From assembly GCA_964017235.1 (NCBI GenBank), contig OZ024936.1:16344496-16408495 (forward strand): 64,000 bases of DNA. Direction: 5' to 3'. Under the pieces are notes generated by a model, which saw nothing but the letters and a program-made list of their open reading frames with translations, was not told the origin of the DNA and did not search any database. A program made the translations under genes and the position numbers. Shown piece after piece: positions 10,851-21,898 of the stretch. Source of the stretch: Sabellastarte sp. h YS-2021. Its lineage: Eukaryota > Annelida > Polychaeta > Sabellida > Sabellidae. Positions within the stretch are counted from its first letter, which is position 1. Each line of letters opens with the position of its first letter.

Positions 10851-11661
10851 TCAGATGTACGGTAATATCTTATAGATTTAAAAAAATCTTCAACCATCGC
10901 TATCATGGAGACATCCAATAATAGACAGCATTATTGAAACCTTAAGAATTCAGATGATCGGATGACCTTAACACTACATCTTTATTTTTAGTGAAAGTGG
11001 ATATTTGAATCCACCTCCGACGGCTATGTTTATGAAAATATGCCAACATAAGTTGGTTGAGCTAGTTAGTAAAACAATATGTCTCTGCAACCTCTATGAT
11101 TCCTAGGAATGAGTTTCTAGACTAACTGCTTGTTCCCATAGAGCAGACAGTTAAAAACTGACCAGTTATTTATATTTCAGATTCAATTCACACATTTCCC
11201 GTGTATCGAAGGTTGTTCATAGTTTTCCAAAATCGCTTGGTAAAATCTGGTAAGATGACACATAAAACTCTGAGGCTAGGCATCAGTATTTGGCTGTCCG
11301 TAAGATGGAAACATATATTAAAATATTTAAATGTTTATTACTTCCTGTGGCCAATATCTAGCAATCTGGATTGTAAATCCCAGATCCTTTCACTTACATC
11401 GCCTTGCTGAAGGCTGGAGTTTCTTTTTAACTGAAAAAAAAACTTGGCCAGTTTACACAATGTACTCCTATATGTTTATATTGCATTCCATCAAGGCAGA
11501 AAATTCCTTCTTCTGCAGGCTTATATATCCTAATATACACGAGTGTCTTATGAATACCCAACCTCTGCGTACATATTTCAAAAGGCATTTGATACAATGT
11601 TGAGCCTTGAACAAGGTTATATCAATACAACAATATAAGGTGTGGATAGATGTATACATAT
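10851..11661. other. Unassigned DNA
   Basis: No gene recognised. A weak splice-like pair (acceptor before 11180, donor GTAAGA at 11250) was considered and rejected. Confidence 0.4.
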
Positions 11662-11908
11662 ATTCTTCTGTCCGGTAACGTGTCAAAGGTGACCTACTTC
11701 GAAGTAGGTCAAATTTTTAAAGAAAAACAAAACAAAATAATTTATTTCCCTATTTACAATAATAATTCTTACAAAAATATGTGTTAATATATGGTACTTG
11801 CATAAATTAATTTTCGTAATTTCCTAGTTTGTCTGTAGCAGAAATGGTTGAAATTTGGTTTGGTTCCAGTTTCTTTCGAAAGGTCCCAGATTTGCCGGAC
11901 AGAAGAAT
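11662..11908. mobile_element. Small TIR element (candidate MITE), 247 bp
   Basis: The left end at 11662-11678 reads ATTCTTCTGTCCGGTAA. The right end at 11892-11908 is its reverse complement with one mismatch. Just inside the left end, 11691-11710 is a perfect 20-bp palindrome centred on TTCGAA. The interior is AT-rich and non-coding. No convincing target-site duplication is visible. Confidence 0.55.
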
Positions 11909-12287
11909 GTACAAACAGGTATAATAAAGAGGTAAAGCTGGTAGATTAAAAGCAAAGGCATCCAAAATCTACATCAAAGAATGGTTCTGCTCACACTTGA
12001 CAAGAAATATACTTCACACTTGTCCAACAAGGCACTTGGTGAAACTAGATTTGTTTAGTTCTCAACACAATGTACTCGGACCATGAATGGAAGTGTTTTA
12101 TCAAAAAGGGGTAATTGGGCCATATGCTGTGTCTTGGTAAAACCGTGCCTGAGAGCATAACAGCTATATAACAATAGATACACTAGCATTCATAGAGCAC
12201 AGGCCATCGCCAATGTCCAGCACTTCCAATATAACTTGTGAGTACAATGATAAAAATTCTGTTAAGCATAGTTATAGATCTCTTCCT

Positions 12288-12407
12288 GGGCCGGGATTCA
12301 CAAAGATTCTTAAGTAAGAATTCTTACTTAAGTACAACTTAAATATAACCACAAATGTTGTACTTAAGTGAGAATTCTTACTTAAGAATCTTTGTGAATC
12401 CCGGCCC
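12288..12407. mobile_element. Near-perfect 120-bp foldback element
   Basis: Arms of 51 nt (12288-12338 and 12357-12407) are reverse complements with a single mismatch, around an 18-nt loop. Ends read GGGCCGGGATTCACAAAG. Within the left arm, 12312-12335 is itself a perfect 24-bp palindrome around GAATTC. Arms this similar imply recent insertion or conversion. The termini resemble those of the 627-bp element at 59768. Confidence 0.85.
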
Positions 12408-12424
12408 GGGTGTCATTACTTACA

Positions 12425-12495
12425 TTTTGAAAATTGCATCAAAATCTGTCCATAACTTTTAGAGTTATTCGGCAGAGAAGCAGACACAAAGGACT
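12425..12495 (+). repeat. Fragment of a dispersed marine-type repeat
   Basis: The phrase AAAATCTGTCCATAACTTTT followed by AGAGTTATTC and CAGACACAAA matches, from memory, a repeat common in marine animal genomes. Related pieces occur near 38335, 47690 and 59155. Origin and class are not known to me. Confidence 0.4.
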
Positions 12496-12499
12496 TTGG

Positions 12500-13530
12500 A
12501 AAAACATTATACTTCTTGTTAGTTACTCCATGAATACTGATTTTATATTTTAATTTATAGCTCATTTTAGTAATATTTTTTTACGATTTTAATGATGATA
12601 TCAGTCTGGGAAAAAAATTGACAAAAATTCCCTTGCTAAGTTATTGTGTTGCAAATCTGTTACTTGCTGCTTTAATTGGTGATTCAACATAACCTGAACA
12701 AGAAGTCCTTACATTCTTACATTTACATTCTGTTTATGTTTGTAATAATATAGAGAAGTAATTTTATATGGACCTAGGCCGTGAGAGGGTAGTTGTGAAA
12801 AATATTTTTTTTTTATTTTTTCAAAATTTAGAACAGTAATCTCTTTGTAATGCATAATCAACTAATATTAACCATTGACTGTTTTCAGTGATTCATACAC
12901 AAATGTTCAGTTAAAAATATAAACAGTCATCTATGACCTTTTTGAGGAGTTCAGGGAGATTATACAATTTCTATGTAACATCAAAACGCCTAATTTGTAT
13001 AGGATCAATCAAATCACAGCTTACAATGTTCTGGCGTTTTGTATGAGTAACCACAATTGGCTAGAAATCAAATGTGTGATTTATTCCCTGTTTTTTATGA
13101 CCAATTTAAAGCTTATACTAAATTTGTGCCGGAAGTGGTATGAATTTTTGTTTTCTGTTTCTTGAGTGGATCTGTATCCATAAAAAAATCACATCCATTA
13201 ATTCTTCTATTCACTTTGTAGTCTATATCTATGAGATAGATTTATTCTGCTTGGATCCCTTTATCTAACAAAACTAATGTCTGAAGATGTTAATAGCTAA
13301 CTTCGCACTTCCCCAAAATGCCTGGGCTAATGTTATATCTCTGATTTAGGTTGGGTTGTGGATGAATACGGACAAGCATCTTTTTATTTTTTAAATTTTT
13401 GATATAACAGTGGAATCAAAGATCGATGTGGTTAAAGCGCATACATATAACCAACGTACTGCCGGACACTGTGATGCAACAGTGGAAACTGAAGTTAAAA
13501 CATAGATCTAACATGATACAATGCATATAA
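12500..13530. other. Unassigned AT-rich DNA
   Basis: No gene, repeat family or RNA gene recognised. Confidence 0.4.
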
Positions 13531-13850
13531 TTGTATTGTATATTTATACTCAGTGCAATATGCCCTTCACTACAGGACACAAAAGCACCATTTGACCCGT
13601 GTTGACTGCACAAATACAGCCTCAGGTCTAGTTACTGACATTCCCCTAACTGAAAGACAGATACTGAAGGGTGATCATATATCTATGTACTCTGGGTTCT
13701 TTTGTCTACCACCGGGGTAGGACCTAATGACAGGGGACAAATATATAAGTGATCATCCGAGCCACTATGTATTTATCTGTATCTCTGATTGAACCAAGGT
13801 CCTCTGTCTTCCTAGGCGAGAGTGTTACCCACTAGACCGCATCGGCAGAT
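13531..13850 (-). mobile_element. tRNA-like SINE, family B, diverged
   Basis: Reverse complement of family B. Tail TATTTATACTCAGTGCAATA, body TGACATTCCCCTAACTGAAA, then the head with CACTAGACCGCATCGGCAGA at its outer edge, where the tRNA-like acceptor stem would be. Both promoter boxes are partly mutated. Confidence 0.85.
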
Positions 13851-14252
13851 GAACCCCAAAGTTTGTTAAATGTCTAGAAAAGTGGCCTTTGATGACATTA
13901 TAGGCAGCCACGTTCTTGGTTTCCATTATTGTTATTTTAAAAGTTCATTTGGGCTTCTTACAGTAGAAAATATGACTGCAAACCATTGTCATTGATTGGA
14001 TGGAACACACTTCAAAACTTGCAACAGGTTACAGCAATTGGCCTTTTGTCTTTCTTGAATACTTACTGCCAACTAATTATACACACCAGATATTTAAGGC
14101 CAGTCTTGAACATTTGTATAACAGAGTTCTTATCAGTTTTTTTTTAAATTGTCAATCATAATTTTCTTATATCATCATTCACTTTGACAATTTTTAAAGG
14201 TGTCCAAAGGTTTTGAATACAAACTTTATTTTAGATGTTATATATTGCTTAC
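13851..14252. other. Unassigned DNA
   Basis: No feature recognised upstream or within, apart from AT-rich tracts. Confidence 0.4.
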
Positions 14253-14378
14253 CTAGTAACCACCAATGCTAGCCAATGTTTTGTCACACAGAGTAAGGAA
14301 ACTAGAACTGGCTTCGGCAATATAGCGTCGTTGTCAGCCATGGCTAAGTATAATAAATTTGTTTTTGACAGGGAGTAC
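14253..14378 (-). CDS. Candidate internal or first coding exon
   Basis: On the minus strand the segment is preceded by a good acceptor (CGTGTTTTGCAG) and followed by a strong donor (CTAG then GTAAGC). It is 126 nt long, a multiple of three, and open in one frame with phase 2 at both ends. The frame contains a methionine in an ideal context (GCCATGG) followed by ADNDAILPKPVLVSLLC and ending HWLALVVTR, so it could also be a first coding exon. I do not recognise the protein. No partner exon was found. A chance splice pair cannot be excluded. Confidence 0.25.
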
Positions 14379-14599
14379 CTGCAAAACACGTAAAAGGTTT
14401 TTATAAACACATTAAAATACAGAATACAACACATTAGAACACAAGACAGTGCATTATAGTGCACACAAAAACATTAAACAACAGGTTTTCTCAATTGCAA
14501 AGAGTTTTATCCTTTTTACTATGCTGGATGGCTGTCTAATATGACATAAGCTAACTTGCAAAATTCTGGTTAAAATTACCGCAGGACTTTGTAAAATTA

Positions 14600-14935
14600 C
14601 TGTGTTGCAATTCTAATTTGGCAACATACTCCTGTTCTAAATATATATATATATGTATTTTTTTTTCAAAAAATTGACTTAGCTGCTAGATAAACAGTGT
14701 TAGTTGGAGAGTAATTAGTGTTTGGTGTAAGGTTTCCTAATATTGTAGTGGAAGGGTTTATCGATAGCTCATATCCAAGCACGAGATGCACATGGGTTTT
14801 TAATTCAATCCATAATTTTCTTACATTTTCGCATTGTACAAAAAGGTGTAATATAGTTTCTGTACATTGTTTACAATGGCTGCATTTGCCATCATCATGG
14901 TGAACACGCAAACTTATACACCTCAATCATGCCCT
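14600..14935 (-). mobile_element. LINE fragment with zinc-knuckle (zf-RVT) C-terminus
   Basis: The minus-strand frame from about 14926 reads KCSHCKQCTETILHLFVQC followed by VRKLWIEL. The pattern C-X2-C, then HLF, then C and W is the reverse-transcriptase zinc-binding domain at the C-terminus of L1-like LINE ORF2 proteins. Downstream residues NTVYLAAKSIF fit the usual continuation. The polymerase itself is absent, so it is 5'-truncated. It belongs to a different LINE lineage from the L2-like pieces. Confidence 0.75.
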
Positions 14936-15296
14936 CCTGTTCCCCTGTGGTAGTAATAAAAATGGATCGTAGATCAGAATCCGGATCACCTTTGAGGAGA
15001 AAAAATATCATTTGCAGACCACACTCTCTATGAAAATATGGCCCCACTACAAAGTACAGCTTTCAAATTATATGCATCAGACAAATAGATGAGATTATAA
15101 TACCCTTGCCCCTCACCTGCAGAAGTAAGAAATTAACTTTAAAATTTACATATTTCTACAGGCTGTCCTCTCTACAGGGTCCGTATTCTGTGCTCTGGAT
15201 ATTTCCTTGGTCACATGACCTTCAATTATTGGCATTGAACCTTCTCTTTCACGCCAGGACTTCAAAGATGTTCTCATCAATTTGGCAATCTGTATG
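14936..15296. other. Unassigned DNA
   Basis: A short phrase near 14970 (AGAATCCGGATCACCTTTGA) resembles the repeat at 38335 and 47690. Otherwise nothing recognised. Confidence 0.4.
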
Positions 15297-15618
15297 TGTA
15301 TTGTGTATTTATACTCAGCGCAATATCTCCATATACTACAGGACTCAAAGCGCTATTTAACCAATCCAACTGTACAGGTACAGCCCCAACTGACAAGTAA
15401 CTGACATTCCCCTAACTGGAAGATAGAGGCTCAAGGATGACCATTTATCAACGTCCTTGAGGTTCTTTAACCTGCCACTGGGGATAGGACCCAATGACAG
15501 AGGACCGCCATTTTAAGTGGTCATCCGAGCCACTATGTATCTGCCTGTACCTGGGATTGAACCCACGTCCTCTGAGTTCCTAGACAAGTGCGTTACCCGC
15601 TAGGCCACAGTGGCAGAT
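15297..15618 (-). mobile_element. tRNA-like SINE, family B, near full length
   Basis: The best minus-strand family B copy. From the tail (TATTTATACTCAGCGCAATA) it runs through TGACATTCCCCTAACTGGAA and ATGACCATTTATCAACG to the head, with B box (GGGATTGAACCC on plus) and A box (GTTACCCGCTAGGCC on plus), ending CCACAGTGGCAGAT. Head ends TCTGCC and GGCAGA can pair like an acceptor stem. Confidence 0.9.
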
Positions 15619-16835
15619 GTAAACTTCTTTAATTAGTGTTATTACCTCTAATATTAAATCAACGGTTATTGTCTTTAGGTCATTGGCCCTGAACATTGTA
15701 GGGGCAGATTAACCCCTTTACAGCCACATAGTAACCTTTCAACGCAAGAGTCGAAGCAACTGCCAGTATTTGCAGATTTCTCCTGTAAAGCGTTCCATGA
15801 ATGAAGTAATTCCTGATATATGGATTTGTGATAGGTAATTAAAAAACCTCTAAAAAAAGATAACATATTGGTATATGCCTAAACTTGGCATAAAATAATA
15901 CAGTAAGCAATATATTCAACATCTAACCTATTTATATCAATGACATAAACAGCTTGGCATCATAGCTTGGCAATTCTAAACACAACCTCTTTATTTGCGA
16001 TTGCCTTTTGCATGGTAATGAAGAATTCTTTTGGATATAAAATATGCAAAGAAGTAAAACACAAACCATAAAATTAGCTAACCTCGTAGAATGATTTTCA
16101 GATCACTATATTACAATATCACCACCCTATTTTACTTGACAGAAATGTACCAGAGTTACGGATGACAACAGACAGTCGATTAGTTATCGGTGTTCAGTTT
16201 TGTGTAAGGCTGAGGCATGTGCCAGGTTACTTGTTGGAAAACCCAGATTTTGATTGGCACTAATATCATATAGAAATGACATTATCACCTGTCAGAAAGC
16301 GTGGTACAAAGCTAAACAGTAAATTCTTGTTGTGACCTTATGCTGTGTTTGGGCCAATGCAAAAAATTAGCGCAAAAACATCCATGTTATTTAACATAAA
16401 ATATGCACAAAAAATTGTTTTGAAGTTGGGTCAATATATTGCAAGCAGTAGTGGACACGATAATGATAGTAAATTCACTGGACACAATGTGGCATACAGC
16501 CTGTAAAGAGGTTAAGTAGGGTAATTGTTACACAACTGTGGCTCTTTAAAACAATCATACTAATGCAGACTGATGTTTGATCATCTCAAGGACAAAATGG
16601 GCAGCTGTATACATAACCCGATGTGACAGTTCAAAGGAATATGAAAAAACCTACACAGAATCGGTCAAGCGTATAACAATACTTTTCTATAGCTGTATTA
16701 CTAGAATGACAGAAATAAGATGTTTTAGAGGAAGCTTAGGAGCATTTGTCATTTATTTGGGTTTCTTTTTAAACGTAAACAAACCCTCAGAGAAACACTG
16801 AGAAATTCTAAGAGCAAATGAACTACTTATCACAG
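15619..16835. other. Unassigned AT-rich DNA
   Basis: No gene, RNA gene or repeat family recognised. Confidence 0.4.
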
Positions 16836-16950
16836 TTATTATTATTATTATAGTAGTAGCAGTAGTAGTAACAGTAGCAGTAGCAGCAGCAGAAGTAGCA
16901 GTTCAGCTGCAAATAGTAGTAGTAGTAGTGGTAGTAGTAGTAGCAGTAGC

Positions 16951-16988
<38 letters not shown>

Positions 16989-17043
16989 TAGTAGTAGCAG
17001 TAGCAGTAGTAGTAGTGGTAGTAGTAGTAGTAGTAGCAGTAGC

Positions 17044-17075
<32 letters not shown>

Positions 17076-17211
17076 TAGTAGTAGTAGTAGCAGTAGCAGT
17101 AGTAGTAGTGGTAGTAGTAGCAGTAGTAGTAACAGTAGCAGTAGCAGCAGCAGAAGTAGCAGTTCAGCTGCAAATAGTAGTAGTAGTAGTGGTAGTAGTA
17201 GTAGCAGTAGC

Positions 17212-17255
<44 letters not shown>

Positions 17256-17316
17256 TAGTAGTAGTAGTAGTAGTAGCAGTAGCAGTAGTAGTAGTGGTAG
17301 TAGTAGTAGTAGTAGC

Positions 17317-17363
<47 letters not shown>

Positions 17364-17409
17364 CAGTAGCAGTAGTAGTAGTGGTAGTAGTAGTAGTAGT
17401 AGCAGTAGC

Positions 17410-17480
<71 letters not shown>

Positions 17481-17582
17481 TAGTAGTAGTAGTAGCAGTA
17501 GCAGTAGTAGTAGTGGTAGTAGTAGTAGTAGTAGCAGTAGCAGCAAGTAGTAGTAGTAGTAGCAGCAGCAGCAGTAGTAGTA
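16836..17582. repeat. Compound trinucleotide array (AGT/AGC) with internal duplication
   Basis: About 745 bp of AGT with regularly placed AGC and GGT variants, opening with ATTATTATTATTATAGTAGT. A distinctive block of about 50 bp containing CAGCAGCAGAAGTAGCAG and CAGTTCAGCTGCAAAT occurs twice, at about 16870 and 17131, a shift of 261 bp (87 triplets). This shows a segmental duplication within the array. Val/Ala (plus) and Leu/Tyr (minus) frames are artefacts. Confidence 0.95.
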
Positions 17583-17689
17583 CATTTAAATTATGGTGTG
17601 TTCACACCTTTCCTTATGGTCGTTTCTTTATTTGCCTTCCTCCGATGACCTTGTCCTGATGGCGTTAAAAAGAGACCCTCGTGTCTGGT

Positions 17690-17951
17690 TTGAAGAACGA
17701 GTCTGCAGCAAGAAGCAGAAATTCACACCAAATGAGCAACTGCCAGAAAAAAAGATATGATGCCAGTCAAAGCTTCAACTGAAATCCAACCGAAGGAGAA
17801 CGTTGATGTCCTTTTGTATGGGAACTCTATTTTAAGAGCTGTGGTACCTGATAAGCTCTCAGCGAAAGTTAAATGTAACAAAGTCATTCCCAACACAAGC
17901 ACTCAGGTTTCAGATTTTGTAGAAAAATGTGGAAAAAACAAACAAGTGTGA
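17690..17951 (+). pseudogene. Possible SGNH-hydrolase-like transposon ORF fragment
   Basis: The frame at about 17757-17950 reads EIQPKENVDVLLYGNSILRA followed by VVPDKLSAKVKC and VSDFVEKCGK. The VDVLLxGxSI pattern resembles the GDS block of SGNH-type domains found in some retroelement ORFs, with Asp replaced by Asn. The stretch upstream to 17690 is in keeping with coding sequence but broken. Assignment is tentative; nothing downstream continues it. Confidence 0.3.
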
Positions 17952-17955
17952 GGTA

Positions 17956-18777
17956 TATAGTTTATCATAAAACAATACCTTAATGTGAACATAATTCATA
18001 AATTAGTGCTTGGCAGACATGATTTGTAATTGTTATATATTTATCTGAAATTTTAAGGGGAATACATGTATTCACTAACTGTAGAGGCACCAAAAAACAT
18101 GAAAACCCGAATTTTTATCAGATTTCTCCGCCATTTCTGCATGAATTTTAATGCAAGAAATATGAGCAGAAGGACTGTAAAATAACCTTTCTAATGATAT
18201 ATATATTACGTTTGTTGGTTACACAGTTTTCATTTGTTGACGAATTTGCAATATTGATTATCCATAGTAAGTGGCGCCGGTATATACGATATTAATATGT
18301 CCCGGTCCGTGAGTCCCCCTATATAGGCCAAATACATCTGACGGTTGGGTAATAAAATAAAAAATCAATACTTTTTATCGCCTGCCCATTTTTTTAACAG
18401 CAAGCCTCTTTTGTAAACTCTTGCCAACCACGTTTGAATTGAAAAAACCCTGAAACCCAAAAACGACAGTGAGAATCAATAGCTTTGCCATTATTGCAAG
18501 GACATTACTTAAACTTAAGAAAAACTGTAAAAATAATATGACGTCATCCATTTTAATGGCTGCCATTTTTTTGGAGTTATTCAGAGCTATTTCTTTAAAC
18601 AGATATCTATTGGCCTTTGATGCTGTACAATGTTAGTTAGCATTAATTTGAATAACCATAAAATATTCCAGAGTCACAGATATAACCAGATCTATAGCCA
18701 TCGTTTTAGCCATACAAGGAAAGAGGGCTGCAAATGAACGAGTACAAGAAACATTTGTTTTAGCAGTTTTTTTTTAG
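17956..18777. other. Unassigned DNA
   Basis: No gene seen. Contains one TGACGTCA octamer (18539). Confidence 0.4.
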
Positions 18778-18847
18778 CTGTATCAATGAGGGATGTGTTT
18801 TTAGTAGATAGGTGTGTTATACAGAGTAGCAATGTACCTGTACTGGT

Positions 18848-19323
18848 TGTAAGGGGGGATTAATATCTGCTCACCGACAGATAGGCGGAAAAGGAGTAAA
18901 AAAAGGCATAAAGAGAATGGGGGGAGGGCTAAATCCTACTGCTGTAACTCAATGTATAGAGTTAGCCTTTCCAAAGGCTTTAATCCTTGATCTGGACTGT
19001 TTGGCTAATGCGAGGAGACTTCGAAAACTTAAGAGAAATAGATAAAGGGGGAGTTTGCGAACAAAGTTTTTGAAGCCTGTATCTGTCTTCCGCTAAGTTA
19101 TACATTAGTGATTTCTGTGTTGAACGTCATTTCATAGTGTAGTCATTTCATAGCGTAACCAGCCATTACGTTTTTCACATTAAAAAGAGCTTTGCCATGT
19201 TGATCTCCACTGGGATCTTGTTTTAATTTATGTTGTGTTTCAATAAAACGCTGTTCGCAACCTCTCTAAAAGTTAAAGAGCGACGCCCGGATCTCACTCC
19301 GGTGATTTGAGGGGCGAGTGTCA
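18848..19323 (+). mobile_element. Possible solo LTR
   Basis: Begins TGTAAGGGGGGATTAATATC, has an AATAAA signal at about 19242 (TTTCAATAAAACGCTGTTCG) followed by a short C-rich end, and could close with TGTCA near 19323. The TG start, poly-A signal and about 475-bp length fit an LTR. No target-site duplication or partner LTR was found, so boundaries are guesses. A splice donor-like GTAAGG overlaps the proposed start. Confidence 0.25.
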
Positions 19324-20940
19324 GGAACCTTGAATGCTCTGCACAAGATTCCAAAGGAGGTACTATTTTTTATAAATGTTTGTTTGTCTGTCTGATTATT
19401 AGCAGGATTATGCAAACACTAATAATTGGAACTTCTTGAAAGAAATCCAACCCAGATCTCAATAAATTCTGAGAGTGATCTGAATCTCCGTATGGACAAA
19501 TAAATAATGCAGATTTTTCCATCTACTTATCATGTGTATTCATGGAGGTTTGCCCTCTCTGAGTGATCATGCTCTTTCATCTGCATTGTCTGCTGTATGC
19601 ATACAATCCATGGCAAAAGTTTTGGAACTGTTTATATAAAAATTTTATCATCAGTTGTCTGGCCCTTCCCGCATTAGCATTGATGCCCGCCATCAGTCTT
19701 AATATGTAGCACTATATCTGAAGATCTGTGACATGTCACTGCTGGTGGGAAAAGTCGTTTGGATCCAGAGTCGTAGTGATGTGACCTTATTTGTTGTCTT
19801 CGGAACCGGTAAAACAGTTTCCTTCTCCAGGTAAAGCTGGGAACCAAATTTCATACTAGTTAAATGATGGGAGTCGAGTGTGTCACCCCCTGTGCAACCC
19901 TACCCCCAATATAGTGATGTAGGTACAGCTTGTCAATATGTCCTATATCATGTCAAGAGCGAGATTTGAAAGTTACAATATATATAAAATCTAAGGAAGG
20001 TTCATGGAAGCCTGAGGGGGGTTATTGCGTAACAAGTATGACATTTATTTACTTTGCTGTAGTCTCTGTGGGTCTTGAGTTCAAATCCTAGAGTAACATG
20101 TGGATTTACCCCGGGTTCTGCCCTAATATCAAATAAGGAGCACCTTTGGCATTTGACCACTGTATAAATAATCTTTAAACCTTTGCCTAGACTGGCTCCA
20201 AGTCTTTGGATTTACATTCATCAGTAACCTGAATAGTTCAATATAAATTGGAAAACTTACAGGAGTTCATTATACGACAAACATTCAGGAGTAAGGGGAT
20301 AGGGTTGTCTGTTTCTCCAAAACGTCATACAGTACCCATATAGTACACAAAAGACAAAAAGGACTAGGTGCAAGTCTAATGTTGACCATACAATAAATGT
20401 AAGTCTATATGCACAAGGTTGAGCCTGCTCCCAGGCTAATTACAGAAGATTCACATGTGGAGGAAAAAGGTTTTATCGATAGAAACAACAGCACGGCTGT
20501 TGAAGCAGAGCTCCTCTGTCTAATGGGAAGCTTTTCCTTGCTACCTTATGTTAATTAAGTCAATATTTGAGGGAGTTTGTGTGTGTGTTTAGGGGGGATA
20601 GTTGCTTATGGTGTAAAAGAGGGATAATAATAGTAAAGGAATTGTTTTGTCATATTGTAGCAGTGTCTTGGTGGGACCTGTCTTTATAAAATAGTTGTAT
20701 TACATTGGATTTCTTTTGCCAAAAATCAATATATATTACAAGTGTGTTGGGATATTGTACACATACACACATGTGTGATAATATATATTTATATATATAT
20801 TTATTGCATGTATTATATGATCATAAAGGCCATTGGATATTGCAATCTGGACACAAGTAAGTGCATCTATGTTATACTACTTTGCTAAGTTGTACCAGGT
20901 TTTGGAAAATTAGATTGTTAATGGGTTTTTTTTCCAATAG
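19324..20940. other. Unassigned DNA with weak SINE traces
   Basis: Around 20030-20140 a tRNA-like B box (TGAGTTCAAATCC) followed by CCCCGGGTTCTGCCC may be a very old family C-like SINE. (TATA)n-type DNA lies near 20785-20805. No gene recognised. Confidence 0.35.
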
Positions 20941-20988
20941 GATAGCAGATCTCAGATGTCTGGTTGAAATAAGGGAAAATTTCAAAAA
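20941..20988 (+). CDS. Candidate 48-nt coding exon
   Basis: Preceded by a strong pyrimidine tract and acceptor (GGGTTTTTTTTCCAATAG) and followed by a near-consensus donor (AAAAA then GTAAGTG). Length is a multiple of three. Only one frame is open and it reads IADLRCLVEIRENFK, a helical-looking peptide, phase 2 at both ends. No partner exon was identified and the protein is unknown to me. Confidence 0.25.
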
Positions 20989-21500
20989 GTAAGTGATGTT
21001 GTGACGTCAAAGTTGAAGTATATCTTCCATAAGGTCATGCGGTTTGTCTATTTTTAAAAAAAGAACATTATTTTAAAAATTTAATTACTTTAAACCATGT
21101 TATAACAAAGTGCAGATTTATTCATTTTATTATTGAAATATATGGGTTTTTTTTTTAGTTTTGTTCACCTCTCGACAGAGTTGCTATTTTAATCTATCAC
21201 TTGTCGATGTCTTGTTACTTACGAAGTGCAGTAAAAAGATAGCAATTTGATTTTCTGTTTGTTTGTTGTACAAGGTTGTTATTATTTTCAGGAATTATTT
21301 CATGATTTGTCAGTAGTGTTCATTATATTAGTATGTGTTGGTTGTAACTGGAGCTTTGATGTAAAATTTGATAAACACTGATACAACGGTTGTGAGAGTT
21401 ACTAGCATTATATGTCCTCACACTTTCTGAATGTAGTTGTAATATTATTTTAAATAAATAACAAAAGCCACTCTGTCTGCAAGAACAAAACTTAAGGCTC

Positions 21501-21645
21501 ATAGTTTTACATCCCATTCACCAGCCAGGGTCATATTGGGACATGTCCTCAGCATGGTCACTTATGGCAGTCGAACCCCATACTGAGGTGACTTGTCTGG
21601 GATTAGATGCCAAGCCTGCTAACCCAATACGTCGCTGAGGAGCCC
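21501..21645 (-). mobile_element. tRNA-like SINE, family C
   Basis: Reverse complement of family C: TTTTACATCCCATTCACCAG, CCAGGGTCATATTGGGACAT, GTCCTCAGCATGGTCACTT, B box on plus GCAGTCGAACCCC, then ATTAGATGCCAAGCCTGCTA and the outer edge GCTGAGGAGCCC. Confidence 0.85.
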
Positions 21646-21898
21646 ATATTGTAGACCAAATCCTCAACTGAACTAGTTATATATGGATGAAGGGATATGC
21701 TTGTTTTCACACAAAAAATGATATATGATACAGGTTGCGGTTATACATGTGTATAATTAACACCAAAAATATTACTCCAATTTTTGACCCTGTAGTGTGC
21801 TAGAATGGGCGATAATGTAACTGAGAATATAGAGTGACTCCCATAGATTGTTATAATCCGGATATGAAATCATAACCTCGTGTGTAAGACAGTAACGC

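Noticed and set aside
11179..11249. Exon between a TTTCAG acceptor and GTAAGA donor
   Set aside because: More than one frame is open, neither looks protein-like, and the acceptor tract is weak.
16823..17659. Long Val/Ala, Leu/Pro and Tyr/Cys frames
   Set aside because: Same artefact of an AGT/AGC array.
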